A stretch of 19,225 bases of DNA from SFWF01 sp045537915 (GCA_045537915.1 JAZSQK010000060.1:1-19225); one strand, 5' to 3'. Counted from the first letter of the stretch, positions 6,119 through 14,831 are shown. Numbers and translations are program-made. The notes: generated by a model not told the origin, from the letters alone.

Positions 6119-7511
6119 AATGTTTACTGTCGTTTTTTCTCTTTTTAAATATAAAGCTTCTGAAGAGTATAAGGTTCATTACAATAAAGAATGCTGTCAG
6201 AAGTATTAGTGTTAAAAGCGGTTTTTGGGGAGCCAGGGTTGCAAGAAGCATAAGGGGAAATCCAAATACGATTGCAGGGAAATTCTGGTATACCATATTG
6301 TCGGCGGCGGGGGTTTTGAATTCTCCGTCGAGCTCTCTTAAGAGAATAATTCCCGTACTTGCTGTGCCTGTCAGCATTCCGTACATCATTAAAAACTGCT
6401 CCTCGCAGTACTCTCCAAACAAGGTTTTTGCCACCAGATAATTGTACAGATATGTTATGACCAGACCTACTACGCCGAGAATCAGGATTATGCCCCAGTA
6501 TTTCTCGAGAATTCCAAGTCTGATTGCCGCAATTCCCGCAACCACCATAACATCAAAAAATAAGTTACTGGTTCTGGTCATAAGAAAATCGTTGATATAT
6601 TCCTTTTTTATAACCTTCTTTTTCTTAAGGAAATTCATAACAAGCTTTACAAGGGTTGCTGTCAGAACGCCAAGCAAAAAGTTAAAGCCGTATATTACCG
6701 ACTTCATTCCCGGAAGCATCTTGCCAAGCAGGTGCATAAGCAAAAAGGCAAGGAAATATGCGACTGCTACAAGGGCTATCTGCACGGTCATTTTGTCCAT
6801 ACTGCCCTGCATCGGTATCTCGTTTTCGGTCTCTATCTGCCCGTTATCGAACTTTCCGTCCTCACCTGCGCCTATTATTATCCTTCTTTTCTTTTTGAGA
6901 ATATTCAGATGAATAACGCCACCGATACTTGCGCTCAAAAAGCCGAGCGCCGCTATAGTAAGGCCAAAGCTTTTTCCGCCGACAAAGTCGTATTCGGTTT
7001 CATAAATATTGCCGTAGTTAAGCGCCTGTCCTGTTCCCTGACCATAACCAAAGGGCAACAGAACACCTGCCGCAGAAAAGAAATCCTTTATTATAAGTGC
7101 CGTTACCATAGTAATTCCAAAGCCTACAACCGCCTGAAGCAGATAGGTTGAAACGGTTGTGACGCCTGTATTGAAAATTTCGACCGTTCGCTTTTTGGTC
7201 AGCTTTTCATTTTTAGTTTTAAAAGAGGATGCTATAAACCCGAGTGCCAAGGTGTGATATGTAATTATCTCAAGCACTTCATATCCGTTGCCTCCGAAAA
7301 ATTCGGTTTCGAAGAGTATATCCCCCGAAATAAGATCATATATTCCCGCAAAGACTAAAAGCAGTCCGCCTCCGAGCACAGAGGTTGGTATCAGGGACGC
7401 CTTTAAAAAGCCAATCGACTTTTTAAGCGCATTGGCAGCAAGCAGGCTTAACAGAAGCACTGCAAGTACATTTATAAATCCCCAAACGCTAGAGTCCCAA
7501 AAATTCGCCAA
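6117..7511 (-). CDS. Sodium/glutamate symporter (GltS)-family transporter
   Basis: This 464-residue polytopic membrane protein has 10 or more hydrophobic segments in two halves, joined by a charged cytoplasmic linker (about 205-240). Each half has a glycine-rich re-entrant-type loop, GYGQGTGQ at 155-162 and GMLTGTASTG at 378-387, as in the GltS/ESS sodium:glutamate symporters. Substrate specificity is uncertain, because the loops differ from classical GltS. The start is TTG at 7511, with AGGGTGAT about 7 nt upstream. It lies inside the 3' end of the acyltransferase gene (23-bp overlap), so translation is coupled to that gene. A strong terminator overlaps its stop codon. Confidence 0.85.
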   Translation of the reverse strand: MANFWDSSVWGFINVLAVLLLSLLAANALKKSIGFLKASLIPTSVLGGGLLLVFAGIYDLISGDILFETEFFGGNGYEVLEIITYHTLALGFIASSFKTKNEKLTKKRTVEIFNTGVTTVSTYLLQAVVGFGITMVTALIIKDFFSAAGVLLPFGYGQGTGQALNYGNIYETEYDFVGGKSFGLTIAALGFLSASIGGVIHLNILKKKRRIIIGAGEDGKFDNGQIETENEIPMQGSMDKMTVQIALVAVAYFLAFLLMHLLGKMLPGMKSVIYGFNFLLGVLTATLVKLVMNFLKKKKVIKKEYINDFLMTRTSNLFFDVMVVAGIAAIRLGILEKYWGIILILGVVGLVITYLYNYLVAKTLFGEYCEEQFLMMYGMLTGTASTGIILLRELDGEFKTPAADNMVYQNFPAIVFGFPLMLLATLAPQKPLLTLILLTAFFIVMNLILFRSFIFKKRKNDSKH

Positions 7512-8697
7512 CTAAATCACCCTTTTTTATATTTCTGTATCGATTAAACAGGTTTACATACTTGACTGCATTAAACCGTTTGTTGCCCTTTACCTGATAA
7601 ATTCTTTTGTTGTGATAGATATTCAGCTTGTTTCTGCCCAACACCGTGACCGCAGAGGCTTCATCAAAGGAGAAAACAAACTCATTCTGTTTGCCCTCAT
7701 CGACAACTATTCTGTCTCCGTAAAGGCAAAGGTCGGCATCCTCACGAAGAGCAACCTTCTTTTTATAGACGATAACCTCGCTGATTTTTGCCTTATCGCA
7801 AAAGATGGGCTTATGTATATATTCTGTCACATCAAGGGAGTTTACAAAATCCTTCTGGTATTCATACCAGTCGTTGACAAACTCAAAGGGGAAATCAAAG
7901 CCTATTCCCTTTAGTCTTTTATCACACCCGTACTGCGCCCCTTTACCGCAGGTTTTGCAAATGACGGTGTCGGCATTGCTCTCAAAGCTTGAAAGTCCGC
8001 AATATTTGCAGACATAAATAAGTCTTTCAAGATACTCTGCCCGTCTTTTATGATGAAACTCGCCGTCTGCTACCGCTTCGTTTACATAGAGTCCATTTTC
8101 GATGCGAGAAAAAAGCTGGTCATCGGTCATCTTTTCATACTCCTCGGGTTCAATGACCTCGGCGGCGTACGCCCTCATTTTTCCCTTTCTTATAACATCG
8201 CTCCACCTGGGCTGAACTCCGTAGCCGCCTTCTATTCTATAAAGGACTACCGGCAACCTCAGTTTTCTTGCAAGAGGGGCGATGGTCGGGCTCATATACT
8301 CGGTCTTACCGCTATAGGTTCGGTTTCCCTCGGGGGCTATCGCTATGGTTCCTCCCTCTCGGGCTACAGTAAGGCATTTTTTAACTGCGCTGACATCGGT
8401 AGTCTGTTTTTTAATCGGAATGGGAGCAACAAGATATCTTATCAGCGAGGAAACCCAACCGTTTGAGAAGATGTCCTCAGTAGCAAGATAGTAAATCGGT
8501 TTCTTAAACGACATTCCGACAAAAAACTGGTCAAACACGGTCTGATGATTTAAAAGTATAAGATACTGTCGGAGGTTTTTCTCCTTGAATTTTTCGACCC
8601 TTACACCATACTTTAGCCTTGCATAAGGGTAAAGAACCAGATAAGCAATATTTCTGATAAGCCTGTGTCTTGGCTTTATCCAACTCTTTTTTGCTAT
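7489..8697 (-). CDS. PlsC-like lysophospholipid acyltransferase with zinc ribbon and C-terminal domain
   Basis: The first ~200 residues form an acyltransferase of the 1-acyl-glycerol-3-phosphate type, with NHQTVFD (H51, D56) as the HX4D catalytic motif and PEGNRT (123-127) for substrate binding. Such enzymes acylate lysophosphatidic acid at the membrane. A CxxC...CxxC zinc ribbon follows (C230, C233, C247, C250), then a beta-rich, possibly PH/GRAM-like, C-terminal domain. These are about 170 residues more than a basic PlsC. Start choice: GGAGGTG (8704-8710) lies 6 nt before ATA at 8697 (ATC at 8700). The best promoter predicts a transcript starting near 8725, downstream of the only earlier canonical start (TTG 8763). 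The gene overlaps the transporter downstream. Confidence 0.82.
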   Translation of the reverse strand: MAKKSWIKPRHRLIRNIAYLVLYPYARLKYGVRVEKFKEKNLRQYLILLNHQTVFDQFFVGMSFKKPIYYLATEDIFSNGWVSSLIRYLVAPIPIKKQTTDVSAVKKCLTVAREGGTIAIAPEGNRTYSGKTEYMSPTIAPLARKLRLPVVLYRIEGGYGVQPRWSDVIRKGKMRAYAAEVIEPEEYEKMTDDQLFSRIENGLYVNEAVADGEFHHKRRAEYLERLIYVCKYCGLSSFESNADTVICKTCGKGAQYGCDKRLKGIGFDFPFEFVNDWYEYQKDFVNSLDVTEYIHKPIFCDKAKISEVIVYKKKVALREDADLCLYGDRIVVDEGKQNEFVFSFDEASAVTVLGRNKLNIYHNKRIYQVKGNKRFNAVKYVNLFNRYRNIKKGDLVGEFLGL

Positions 8698-8731
8698 GAT
8701 AAACACCTCCGATTTCGACCATTTTCTACTT

Positions 8732-8760
8732 ATTCTATCATTTTTCTGCCTCTTTTTCAA
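8732..8760 (-). promoter_or_regulatory. Promoter of the acyltransferase-gltS-like operon
   Basis: On the - strand TTGAAA (8760-8755) and TAGAAT (8737-8732) have a 17-bp spacer and an extended TGA before the -10. The predicted start near 8725 lies just upstream of the GGAGGTG ribosome site. This excludes the TTG at 8763 as translation start. Confidence 0.6.
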
Positions 8761-8823
8761 CAAAAAACAATAAATGCTGTAAAAATCGGCTTTTTATATC
8801 ATTATAATACTATTATCAGTCAA

Positions 8824-8853
8824 AAAGAACCTGTAGATTACTACAGGTTCTTT
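8824..8853 (-). terminator. Terminator of the pocR-like/MATE operon
   Basis: AAAGAACCTGTAG (8824-8836) and CTACAGGTTCTTT (8841-8853) are perfectly complementary around a 4-nt loop, with a T-run on the - strand side. The hairpin overlaps the MATE stop codon (TAG at 8843-8841). Confidence 0.85.
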
Positions 8854-10226
8854 TCTTCTTTTTTCAGCTTTTTGAAGAGATTTATATAGAGGGTAAAGGA
8901 TATTATAAGCGTAAGCGCATCGGCGATAAGCTGCGTCCAGATGATACCGTAAAGACCGAAAATACCGTTCATTATAAATAGCAAGGGGATGTTTATAAGC
9001 CCCTGACGGCAGGAGGCAAGAAGCAGGGACTGTGAGCCCTTTCCCATTGCCTGAAAGGTATAATTCATCTGAACATTTGTGACCATAAGAGGTGTTGCCA
9101 GACAGGCTATTCTGAGGAAGGTCTGTCCGAGCGCCAAGGTTTCGGACTCCTCTATAAATATTTTTACTATCGAGCCCGAAAAAACCTGGAACACGATAAC
9201 ACATACCGCCGCAAAGCAAACTCCCCAAAGACGAGCGCAGTTAGTAACCGCCTTCATCCGCTTATAATCCTTTGAAGCATAGTTATAGGCGACAAGCGGC
9301 AACATTCCCTGACAAAGTCCCATTCCGATATTCATAGGCAGCATATCTATCTTTTTGACTATTCCCATAGCCGCCATAGGTATGTCTCCGTGACTTGAAA
9401 CAAGGTTGTTGATGGTGCTGTTGGAAAGACAGGCGAGCATGGTGTTTATTGCCGAGGGCAGACCCACCGACAGTATCTCGGGCGCATATTTTATACCCGA
9501 CAAAGCCTGTTTTATTGACACCGACATGGTGGTTGTTTTTGACAGTCTTAAATATACGCTGAAGAGATAGATAAACACACAAAGGTTGGAGAGCATCGTC
9601 GCTATTGAGGCTCCTGCAACCTCCTGACCCTCGGGCAGTATGTAAAACATAAAAAGAGGGTCGAGGATAATGTTTAGTATTCCACCGGCTCCAAGGCCAA
9701 GACTTGCCTGTTTTGCATAACCTTCGCTTCGAAGCAGCTGCGCCAGGGTTACGGCAAGTGTGGTCGGTATTCCGCCAACGACCACTACCCAGAAGGCATA
9801 ATCCGCCGCATAGCCTATCGTGTTATCACTGGCTCCGATAAGCCGAAGCAACGGCTCGTTGAATATGTAGGTTGCCGCCGAATAGATAACCGAAATTATT
9901 ACCGCTCCCCAAAAGCTGAAGGCGCTGACCTTTTTTGCTTCGCCCTCCTTTTTAGCTCCTAAAAGACGGGATATGAGGCTTCCGCCGCCGACACCGAAAA
10001 GGTTGGCAAGTCCACTGGTAAGGAAAAGTAAAACAAAGGAAATTGTCGCCGCCGCAACCTTAAAAGGATCGTTTGTCCTGCCGATAAAAAAGGTGTCGGC
10101 AAGATTATAAATCATTGTTATAAGCTGACTTATTATGGTTGGAACGGCAAGGGTCGCAAGGGCTTTTGGAACAGGCATTCTTTCAAAAAGCTCTCTTTTA
10201 TCCCCTGCCTGTTTGCCTTTTTTCAT
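8841..10226 (-). CDS. MATE-family multidrug/metabolite exporter
   Basis: This 461-residue protein has about 12 hydrophobic segments in two similar halves, with the MATE-typical start VPTIISQLITMIYNLADTFFIGR and the loop GVGGGSLISRLLG. MATE transporters export cationic drugs or metabolites using sodium or proton gradients. The ATG shares the ATGA junction with the upstream AraC-type regulator, so the two are translationally coupled. A perfect terminator hairpin closes the operon. The substrate is unknown; co-transcription with a PocR-domain sensor suggests regulation by a small molecule. The frame is intact and of normal length. Confidence 0.95.
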   Translation of the reverse strand: MKKGKQAGDKRELFERMPVPKALATLAVPTIISQLITMIYNLADTFFIGRTNDPFKVAAATISFVLLFLTSGLANLFGVGGGSLISRLLGAKKEGEAKKVSAFSFWGAVIISVIYSAATYIFNEPLLRLIGASDNTIGYAADYAFWVVVVGGIPTTLAVTLAQLLRSEGYAKQASLGLGAGGILNIILDPLFMFYILPEGQEVAGASIATMLSNLCVFIYLFSVYLRLSKTTTMSVSIKQALSGIKYAPEILSVGLPSAINTMLACLSNSTINNLVSSHGDIPMAAMGIVKKIDMLPMNIGMGLCQGMLPLVAYNYASKDYKRMKAVTNCARLWGVCFAAVCVIVFQVFSGSIVKIFIEESETLALGQTFLRIACLATPLMVTNVQMNYTFQAMGKGSQSLLLASCRQGLINIPLLFIMNGIFGLYGIIWTQLIADALTLIISFTLYINLFKKLKKEEKNL

Positions 10227-11053
10227 ATCTTTTTGGACATCTTCTTTCTGTATTCACTCGGCGAACAGTTGTGCTTTGCCGAAAAGACCTTTGAGAAATA
10301 ATTCTGGTCGGAAAATCCGCACTCGTCGGCAATCTCCTTAAGAGATTTTCTGCTTTTTATAAGGCGGTCCTCAGCCTCACTGAGTCTTATATCAATAAGG
10401 GTTTTGATTATGGTCGAGTTGTATTCCTTCTTGAAGGTTTTTATAATAAGCGACTGACTGCAGTTAAAGCGTTTGCTAAGCCCCTCAAGCGTAATTCTGG
10501 AGGCATAATTCTGGCTGATATATTCTTTTATAAGGTGAGCAAGGCTTCCGTTTCCGGTTGACAGTCGGTTGGTTTCGGTAACATACTCTGCTATTACGGT
10601 CATAATCGATATGTAGGGCTCAATAAGGTCTTCGGGCACCTCTTTTACCTTTGCAACGATACTTTCTGCCGTAATGTTGTTTCGTGTTGCATTTAAAACA
10701 GCATCAAAGAGTTGTTTGCCGTGTTCCTTGAGCCCCGGGCTTACCTGTCCCATCATAAGATATCCCGAAAGTATACCGTATTGGTATATTGGTGCTACCG
10801 CCTCATAGAGTCCGTGATGGCAACGGTATACGCAAACCTCTCCCGTTTGCTTGACCTTTTCAAAAACCTCAGCGTCGGTTCCAAGGCACTGTTTTCTGAC
10901 CTTCGGATCGGTCTGTACTGCGGCGCAAAAGGGCGAAAGCTCCTCGGGATAAGCGTATATTTCGTGGAACTCAACATCGTGTATTGAAACTCTGAAACCC
11001 GAAATCATATGAAAATTTTTAAGAATATTCACTATTTCAAGCTGATTTTTCAT
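10223..11053 (-). CDS. PocR-domain AraC-family transcriptional regulator
   Basis: This 276-residue protein has an N-terminal PocR-type sensory domain (about 1-165) with four cysteines and histidines (C43, C56, C74, C78, H79), as in PocR-like regulators that sense small hydrocarbon derivatives. The C-terminal AraC DNA-binding region has two helix-turn-helix units (about 194-216 and 240-270, GFSDQNYFSKVFSAKHNCSP). AAAGGAGGG lies before the ATG. It overlaps the MATE gene by ATGA and is divergent from a NahK-like kinase, so it may control the exporter, the kinase, or both. The ligand is not predictable. Confidence 0.9.
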   Translation of the reverse strand: MKNQLEIVNILKNFHMISGFRVSIHDVEFHEIYAYPEELSPFCAAVQTDPKVRKQCLGTDAEVFEKVKQTGEVCVYRCHHGLYEAVAPIYQYGILSGYLMMGQVSPGLKEHGKQLFDAVLNATRNNITAESIVAKVKEVPEDLIEPYISIMTVIAEYVTETNRLSTGNGSLAHLIKEYISQNYASRITLEGLSKRFNCSQSLIIKTFKKEYNSTIIKTLIDIRLSEAEDRLIKSRKSLKEIADECGFSDQNYFSKVFSAKHNCSPSEYRKKMSKKI

Positions 11054-11076
11054 ATCATTACCCTCCTTTTATGGTA

Positions 11077-11082
11077 ATAATA
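11077..11082 (-). promoter_or_regulatory. Candidate extended -10 element of the pocR-like gene
   Basis: On the - strand TGATATTAT gives an extended -10 (TG-A-TATTAT). A weak -35 (TGCAAA) lies about 16 bp upstream. The position upstream of the AAAGGAGGG ribosome site is right for this gene. Confidence 0.4.
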
Positions 11083-11114
11083 TCATATTTTTCTAATCTT
11101 TGCACTATTTTTTA

Positions 11115-11143
11115 TTGAAAAAATTAAAAAATTTTTTTATTAT
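11115..11143 (+). promoter_or_regulatory. Promoter of the nahK-like gene
   Basis: TTGAAA (11115-11120) and TATTAT (11138-11143) are separated by 17 bp of A/T tracts. Transcription would begin near 11150, about 28 nt before the ATG at 11178. The AT-rich region between the two divergent genes is short (124 bp), so a single regulator could affect both. Confidence 0.6.
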
Positions 11144-11177
11144 AGGATAAAGCCTTAAAAATGAACGGAGAAAAAAT

Positions 11178-12275
11178 ATGAGAATCATAAATATTGATAA
11201 AACTCTTTACGCTCTTTCTAACTTTAAAACAGAGGGCACCGTCGTTGGTTGCGCTCCCTACGGAAACGGCCACATAAACGATACCTTTCTTATAAATGCC
11301 AAGACCGACGACGGCTCGGACAAACGCTACATACTTCAGTCGATAAATACAAATGTCTTTACTAAGCCTGAACAGGTAATGCACAATATCCAAAAGGTTA
11401 CCTCATTCCTCGGCGACAAAACCGACAATCCCAGAAGCGTAATGTCCCTTGTATACACAAAAAATGACCAGCCTTTTTATGCCGACAGTGAGGGCAGATA
11501 TTGGAGACTTTACGATTTTATTGAGGATTCACTCTGCCTTGACCTTCCCGAAACCAAGGAGGATTTTTATGAATCGGCGGTTGCCTTCGGTCAGTTTCAG
11601 AATCTGCTCAACTCCTTTCCTGTTGATGAGCTTTATGAAACCATACCCAATTTCCACAACACCCCTTGGCGTTATGAAAACTTTTTAAAGGCGGTAGAAG
11701 CCGATGTTTGCGGCAGAGCCGACTCGGTCAAAGAAGAAATCGAGTTTGTGAAGGCAAGAGAAGACTTTTATTCGGTTCTCATAAATGCTAACAAGCAGGG
11801 CAAACTTCCCCACCGTGTTACCCACAACGACACAAAGATAAACAATGTTATGCTTGATAAGGATACCCGTACTGCGCTTTGTGTTATCGACCTTGATACC
11901 ATAATGCCCGGCTTCTCGGTAAACGATTTCGGTGATTCTATCCGCTTCGGAGCGTCAACCGCCGCCGAGGATGAAAAGGATCTCGAAAAGGTCTGGATGG
12001 ACATTGAGCTTTTCGATACCTATGCCAAGGGCTTTTTAAAGGGCTGCGGTGGACTCCTTACGGCAGATGAGATTGAACTTCTCCCCGAGGGCGCAAAGAT
12101 GATGACCATTGAGTGCGGTATGAGATTTCTGACTGACTATCTTGAGGGCGACACCTATTTTAAAACAAAATATCCCGAGCACAATCTTGACCGTTGCAGA
12201 ACCCAGTTCAAGCTGGTAGCCGATATGGAAGACAAATGGGACAAGATGAAGACAATAGTTAAAAAATACATTTAA
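11178..12275 (+). CDS. nahK: N-acetylhexosamine 1-kinase-like phosphotransferase
   Basis: This 365-residue protein has the aminoglycoside-phosphotransferase/choline-kinase fold and closely follows bifidobacterial NahK throughout: PYGNGHIN near 27-34, RYILQSINTNVF (50-61), FHNTPWRYENF (159-169), catalytic HNDTK (216-220, D218), metal-binding DLDT (238-241), DFGDSIRFGAS, ECGMRFL, and DYLEGDTYFKTKYPEHNL. NahK phosphorylates GlcNAc/GalNAc at C1 using ATP, feeding the lacto-N-biose/galacto-N-biose pathway. CGGAG lies 8 nt before the ATG. No lacto-N-biose phosphorylase or epimerase gene is adjacent, so the kinase is isolated from its usual cluster here. It is divergent from the PocR/AraC regulator. 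Confidence 0.9.
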   Translation: MRIINIDKTLYALSNFKTEGTVVGCAPYGNGHINDTFLINAKTDDGSDKRYILQSINTNVFTKPEQVMHNIQKVTSFLGDKTDNPRSVMSLVYTKNDQPFYADSEGRYWRLYDFIEDSLCLDLPETKEDFYESAVAFGQFQNLLNSFPVDELYETIPNFHNTPWRYENFLKAVEADVCGRADSVKEEIEFVKAREDFYSVLINANKQGKLPHRVTHNDTKINNVMLDKDTRTALCVIDLDTIMPGFSVNDFGDSIRFGASTAAEDEKDLEKVWMDIELFDTYAKGFLKGCGGLLTADEIELLPEGAKMMTIECGMRFLTDYLEGDTYFKTKYPEHNLDRCRTQFKLVADMEDKWDKMKTIVKKYI

Positions 12276-12281
12276 AATGCC

Positions 12282-12316
12282 AAAACCGTGTAACAAAAGT
12301 TACACGGTTTTTCTTT
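12282..12316. terminator. Bidirectional terminator between nahK-like gene and spoIIE
   Basis: AAAACCGTGTAAC (12282-12294) and GTTACACGGTTTT (12299-12311) are perfectly complementary around AAAA, with T-rich flanks on both strands. It separates two convergent genes. Confidence 0.88.
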
Positions 12317-12325
12317 ATCCCTTAT

Positions 12326-14635
12326 TTATACCGCCCTCTCGACTATTGCCGCCATAACGGTTATATCGTCCTCGTGGTTGTCGCTTCTCCTCCGTTTTGC
12401 GCACCTGGCAAGATGCTCGGCAAGGGCCTGTGCGCTTCCCTCTTTCCAGGACTCTATCTCGGCGCAGATCCACTCTGTGCCCTCACTGGTCGCTCCGTCC
12501 GACATCATAACCACCGCATCGCCAGGTTTTAGCTTTACGGTTGCTCTGTCAAACCCGACATCACGAAGTATTCCTGCGGGAAGGGAGGTCGACTGCGCCC
12601 TTCCGCTCTTTCCGCTTCTGCGTATGACGGTCGGCGCCGCACCCGCTTTAAGAAGGTCAACCCTTCCGCTGAAGAGGTCTATACAGGAAACATCGAGGGT
12701 TGCAAGTGACTCGTCGGTTGATTTAAAGAGCATTGCCGAGTTGACCATACTGAGTGAGCAGTCATAGCCGAACCCTGCCTTTAAAAGCCGTGACATAAGC
12801 CCCGATGCCATAGCGCCGTCAACAGCCGCTCTGCCACCCGCACCCATTCCGTCGCTGAGTATCATAAACATTCTGCCCTTACCGTCGTTGAAATAGTTAT
12901 ATGAATCTCCGCAGATTCCCGAGGGAGAGCAGGAATGCTGTGCCACACCGATATCGGCGGTGATTATCGCCTTTTCGGTGAGGGTTATATAAACATTCTT
13001 GTCGGTTTCATTGACCGAGGGAGGCTCAAAATCCCGGTCGCAACAGGCCTCGACTGTGCGCAATATCTGCATACGGTTGTATCTTATCTTTTCGGTCGGC
13101 TTTACTATAATTTCAACCGTCATTCTGCCGTATTTGTCAAGCCGACAGCCACATTCCTCTGCCCTGATATCTATATTCTTAAGGGCGGCGGCTATTTTTC
13201 CTGCCGTAAGGTCATCAAAGGTTTCGTCACGGTTAAGCTCGGATGCAAGATCACAAAGCATATTTGAAATGCCTTGGAATTGGTCGGAAACAACATTTCT
13301 CACATCAGCAAGGCGGCTTTCTGCCGCAACCCTTGAAGCATAATCCGAGTAATGTCTGAATACCGCCTGTCCCATCTTTGCTCCCCGAATACAGCGGCTT
13401 TTGAACTCATCGTGGGCCGCCTCCTCGGGCGTCTCGCAGTCCTCCTTTACCGCCTTTATCATATCGAGAATTGCCGATACTGTATCGTTTTTCCTCTGCT
13501 CCCAACAGTGAACATTAAGGGTACAGCCTCGACAGGCGTCATTTTCTATATGGGCTATGACCGTATCAAAATCGGGTGTATTTATACGGCTTAGCTCCTT
13601 CGCAACATTTTCGACCGTCTGGGAGACATCGCCAAGCGCCCCCGCCGCATATTTAAGCCGCATTGTAACCGATTTCTTCATTCCGTTTTCCGAGAGGGTC
13701 TTTACGGGCGGAGAAAATATTCTTCCTACCTTTACCGCCGCCGTTCTCGGTACAAAAAGGGATACCGCCGAGCCGAAGGTGGCCTCTATGACAAACCGCA
13801 CCGCCGTTGCCGCATCTCCTCCCAGAGCAGAGGCAGCCGCCGTAGCGATAATATATATGATTATCTGAATATACTTTCCCCTCGAGGCAAAAACTCCCGC
13901 CATAAGTCCCCCAAAGGCAAAGGGCGAAAAGGGATCCGGACTATTGGCCGCCATTGATGAACAAATTCCCGCCGTTATACCCCCTATTGCACCCGCATTT
14001 GTCTGCCCGTATCTTGAGGCCATAAGCACAAAGGCAACCGAGAGAATTCTTCCCACCGATATTCCTCCCGGCGCTACACCCATCAGCCCCATAAAAACTA
14101 TGTTCACCGATATAAGCGCACAAGCAAGTTCCTCCGGGCGAAGTCCGACCATCTTGTGTGTGGAAAGCTTGAAGGTTCTTGTTATAAAATAGGTTCCTGC
14201 CATCGAGAGCACGCCCTCGCAGACAGAATTCACCATACCAACAAGATTTTGGCTGGTTACTACAAGCCCCGTCGCTGCCGTTACGGCAAGACAGAGTACC
14301 GAGCACCAGACAGGGCGGGAAGCATATTTTGTTATTGCAGAAAGCAGCGCCTTTATCGCAACCAGAGCGAAAAGGGCGGCAAGATATCTGAAGCCTGAGG
14401 TCAGTGACATCGGCAAAAGATAACCCACAAAACATCCGAAGGTCGACATAGCAAGGTATTCTGCAGGAACTGCCGCAATAAAGCTCAGTCCAAAGGGCTT
14501 CATTCCCCCGAATACCGATACACTCGAGGAAATGAAAGCCGCAAGGGCAACTAAGCCCTGCCGCCCGACCTCTATCGCCAATTCTTTGAGTCCTATCTCG
14601 TTTAACCCTGTCCGTTTTTTGATGCTTTCCTTCAT
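12326..14635 (-). CDS. spoIIE: Stage II sporulation protein E (SpoIIE phosphatase)
   Basis: This 769-residue protein is a membrane-anchored PP2C phosphatase. About ten hydrophobic segments occupy residues 25-320. A cytoplasmic regulatory region follows, with cysteines around NDACRGCTLNVHCW, and then the phosphatase domain, with SDGMGAG (D595) and the C-terminal EDDITVM (D756, D757). In Bacillus it dephosphorylates SpoIIAA to activate sigma-F in the forespore and helps asymmetric division. The length fits the family, and the frame is intact. GGAGATG precedes the ATG. It is strong evidence that the organism is an endospore former. The base composition is GC-richer than the left-hand island. Confidence 0.97.
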   Translation of the reverse strand: MKESIKKRTGLNEIGLKELAIEVGRQGLVALAAFISSSVSVFGGMKPFGLSFIAAVPAEYLAMSTFGCFVGYLLPMSLTSGFRYLAALFALVAIKALLSAITKYASRPVWCSVLCLAVTAATGLVVTSQNLVGMVNSVCEGVLSMAGTYFITRTFKLSTHKMVGLRPEELACALISVNIVFMGLMGVAPGGISVGRILSVAFVLMASRYGQTNAGAIGGITAGICSSMAANSPDPFSPFAFGGLMAGVFASRGKYIQIIIYIIATAAASALGGDAATAVRFVIEATFGSAVSLFVPRTAAVKVGRIFSPPVKTLSENGMKKSVTMRLKYAAGALGDVSQTVENVAKELSRINTPDFDTVIAHIENDACRGCTLNVHCWEQRKNDTVSAILDMIKAVKEDCETPEEAAHDEFKSRCIRGAKMGQAVFRHYSDYASRVAAESRLADVRNVVSDQFQGISNMLCDLASELNRDETFDDLTAGKIAAALKNIDIRAEECGCRLDKYGRMTVEIIVKPTEKIRYNRMQILRTVEACCDRDFEPPSVNETDKNVYITLTEKAIITADIGVAQHSCSPSGICGDSYNYFNDGKGRMFMILSDGMGAGGRAAVDGAMASGLMSRLLKAGFGYDCSLSMVNSAMLFKSTDESLATLDVSCIDLFSGRVDLLKAGAAPTVIRRSGKSGRAQSTSLPAGILRDVGFDRATVKLKPGDAVVMMSDGATSEGTEWICAEIESWKEGSAQALAEHLARCAKRRRSDNHEDDITVMAAIVERAV

Positions 14636-14692
14636 TATTTACACATCTCCGTAAAAGTATATTCCCCCTATACCTATTATCCGGTAACCTAC

Positions 14693-14739
14693 ATTATATT
14701 CCGTTTCCTTTAAAATATATGTCTGTTCAGGCTGTCGAT
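14693..14739 (-). promoter_or_regulatory. Possible spoIIE promoter with Spo0A-box-like element
   Basis: A -10 TATAAT (14698-14693 on the - strand) lacks a good -35. TGTCGAT (14733-14739), one base from the Spo0A box TGTCGAA, lies about 35 bp upstream of it. Bacillus spoIIE is a Spo0A-activated gene, so the pairing is plausible but short. Confidence 0.35.
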
Positions 14740-14802
14740 TAAATGCTGTTTTTTAAATATTTGCAGATTTATTGTATGAACCTCCGTCAAAAAAACAAAA
14801 TC

Positions 14803-14831
14803 TTGCAAGATTCGGTATAATATGCTAAAAT
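14803..14831 (+). promoter_or_regulatory. Promoter of the putative structured RNA
   Basis: TTGCAA (14803-14808) and TAAAAT (14826-14831) have a 17-bp spacer with an extended TGC before the -10. The predicted start is near 14838, exactly at the base of the first long stem. An overlapping TATAAT (14816-14821) has no matching -35. Confidence 0.6.

Noticed and set aside
8698..8763. TTG at 8763 as start of the acyltransferase gene
   Set aside because: It has no ribosome site and lies upstream of the predicted transcript start; the added residues (MLKKRQK...) look unlike the family N-terminus.
12935..14435. Long + and - strand ORFs inside spoIIE
   Set aside because: They are shadows of the 769-residue spoIIE frame in other frames; they lack ribosome sites and known motifs.
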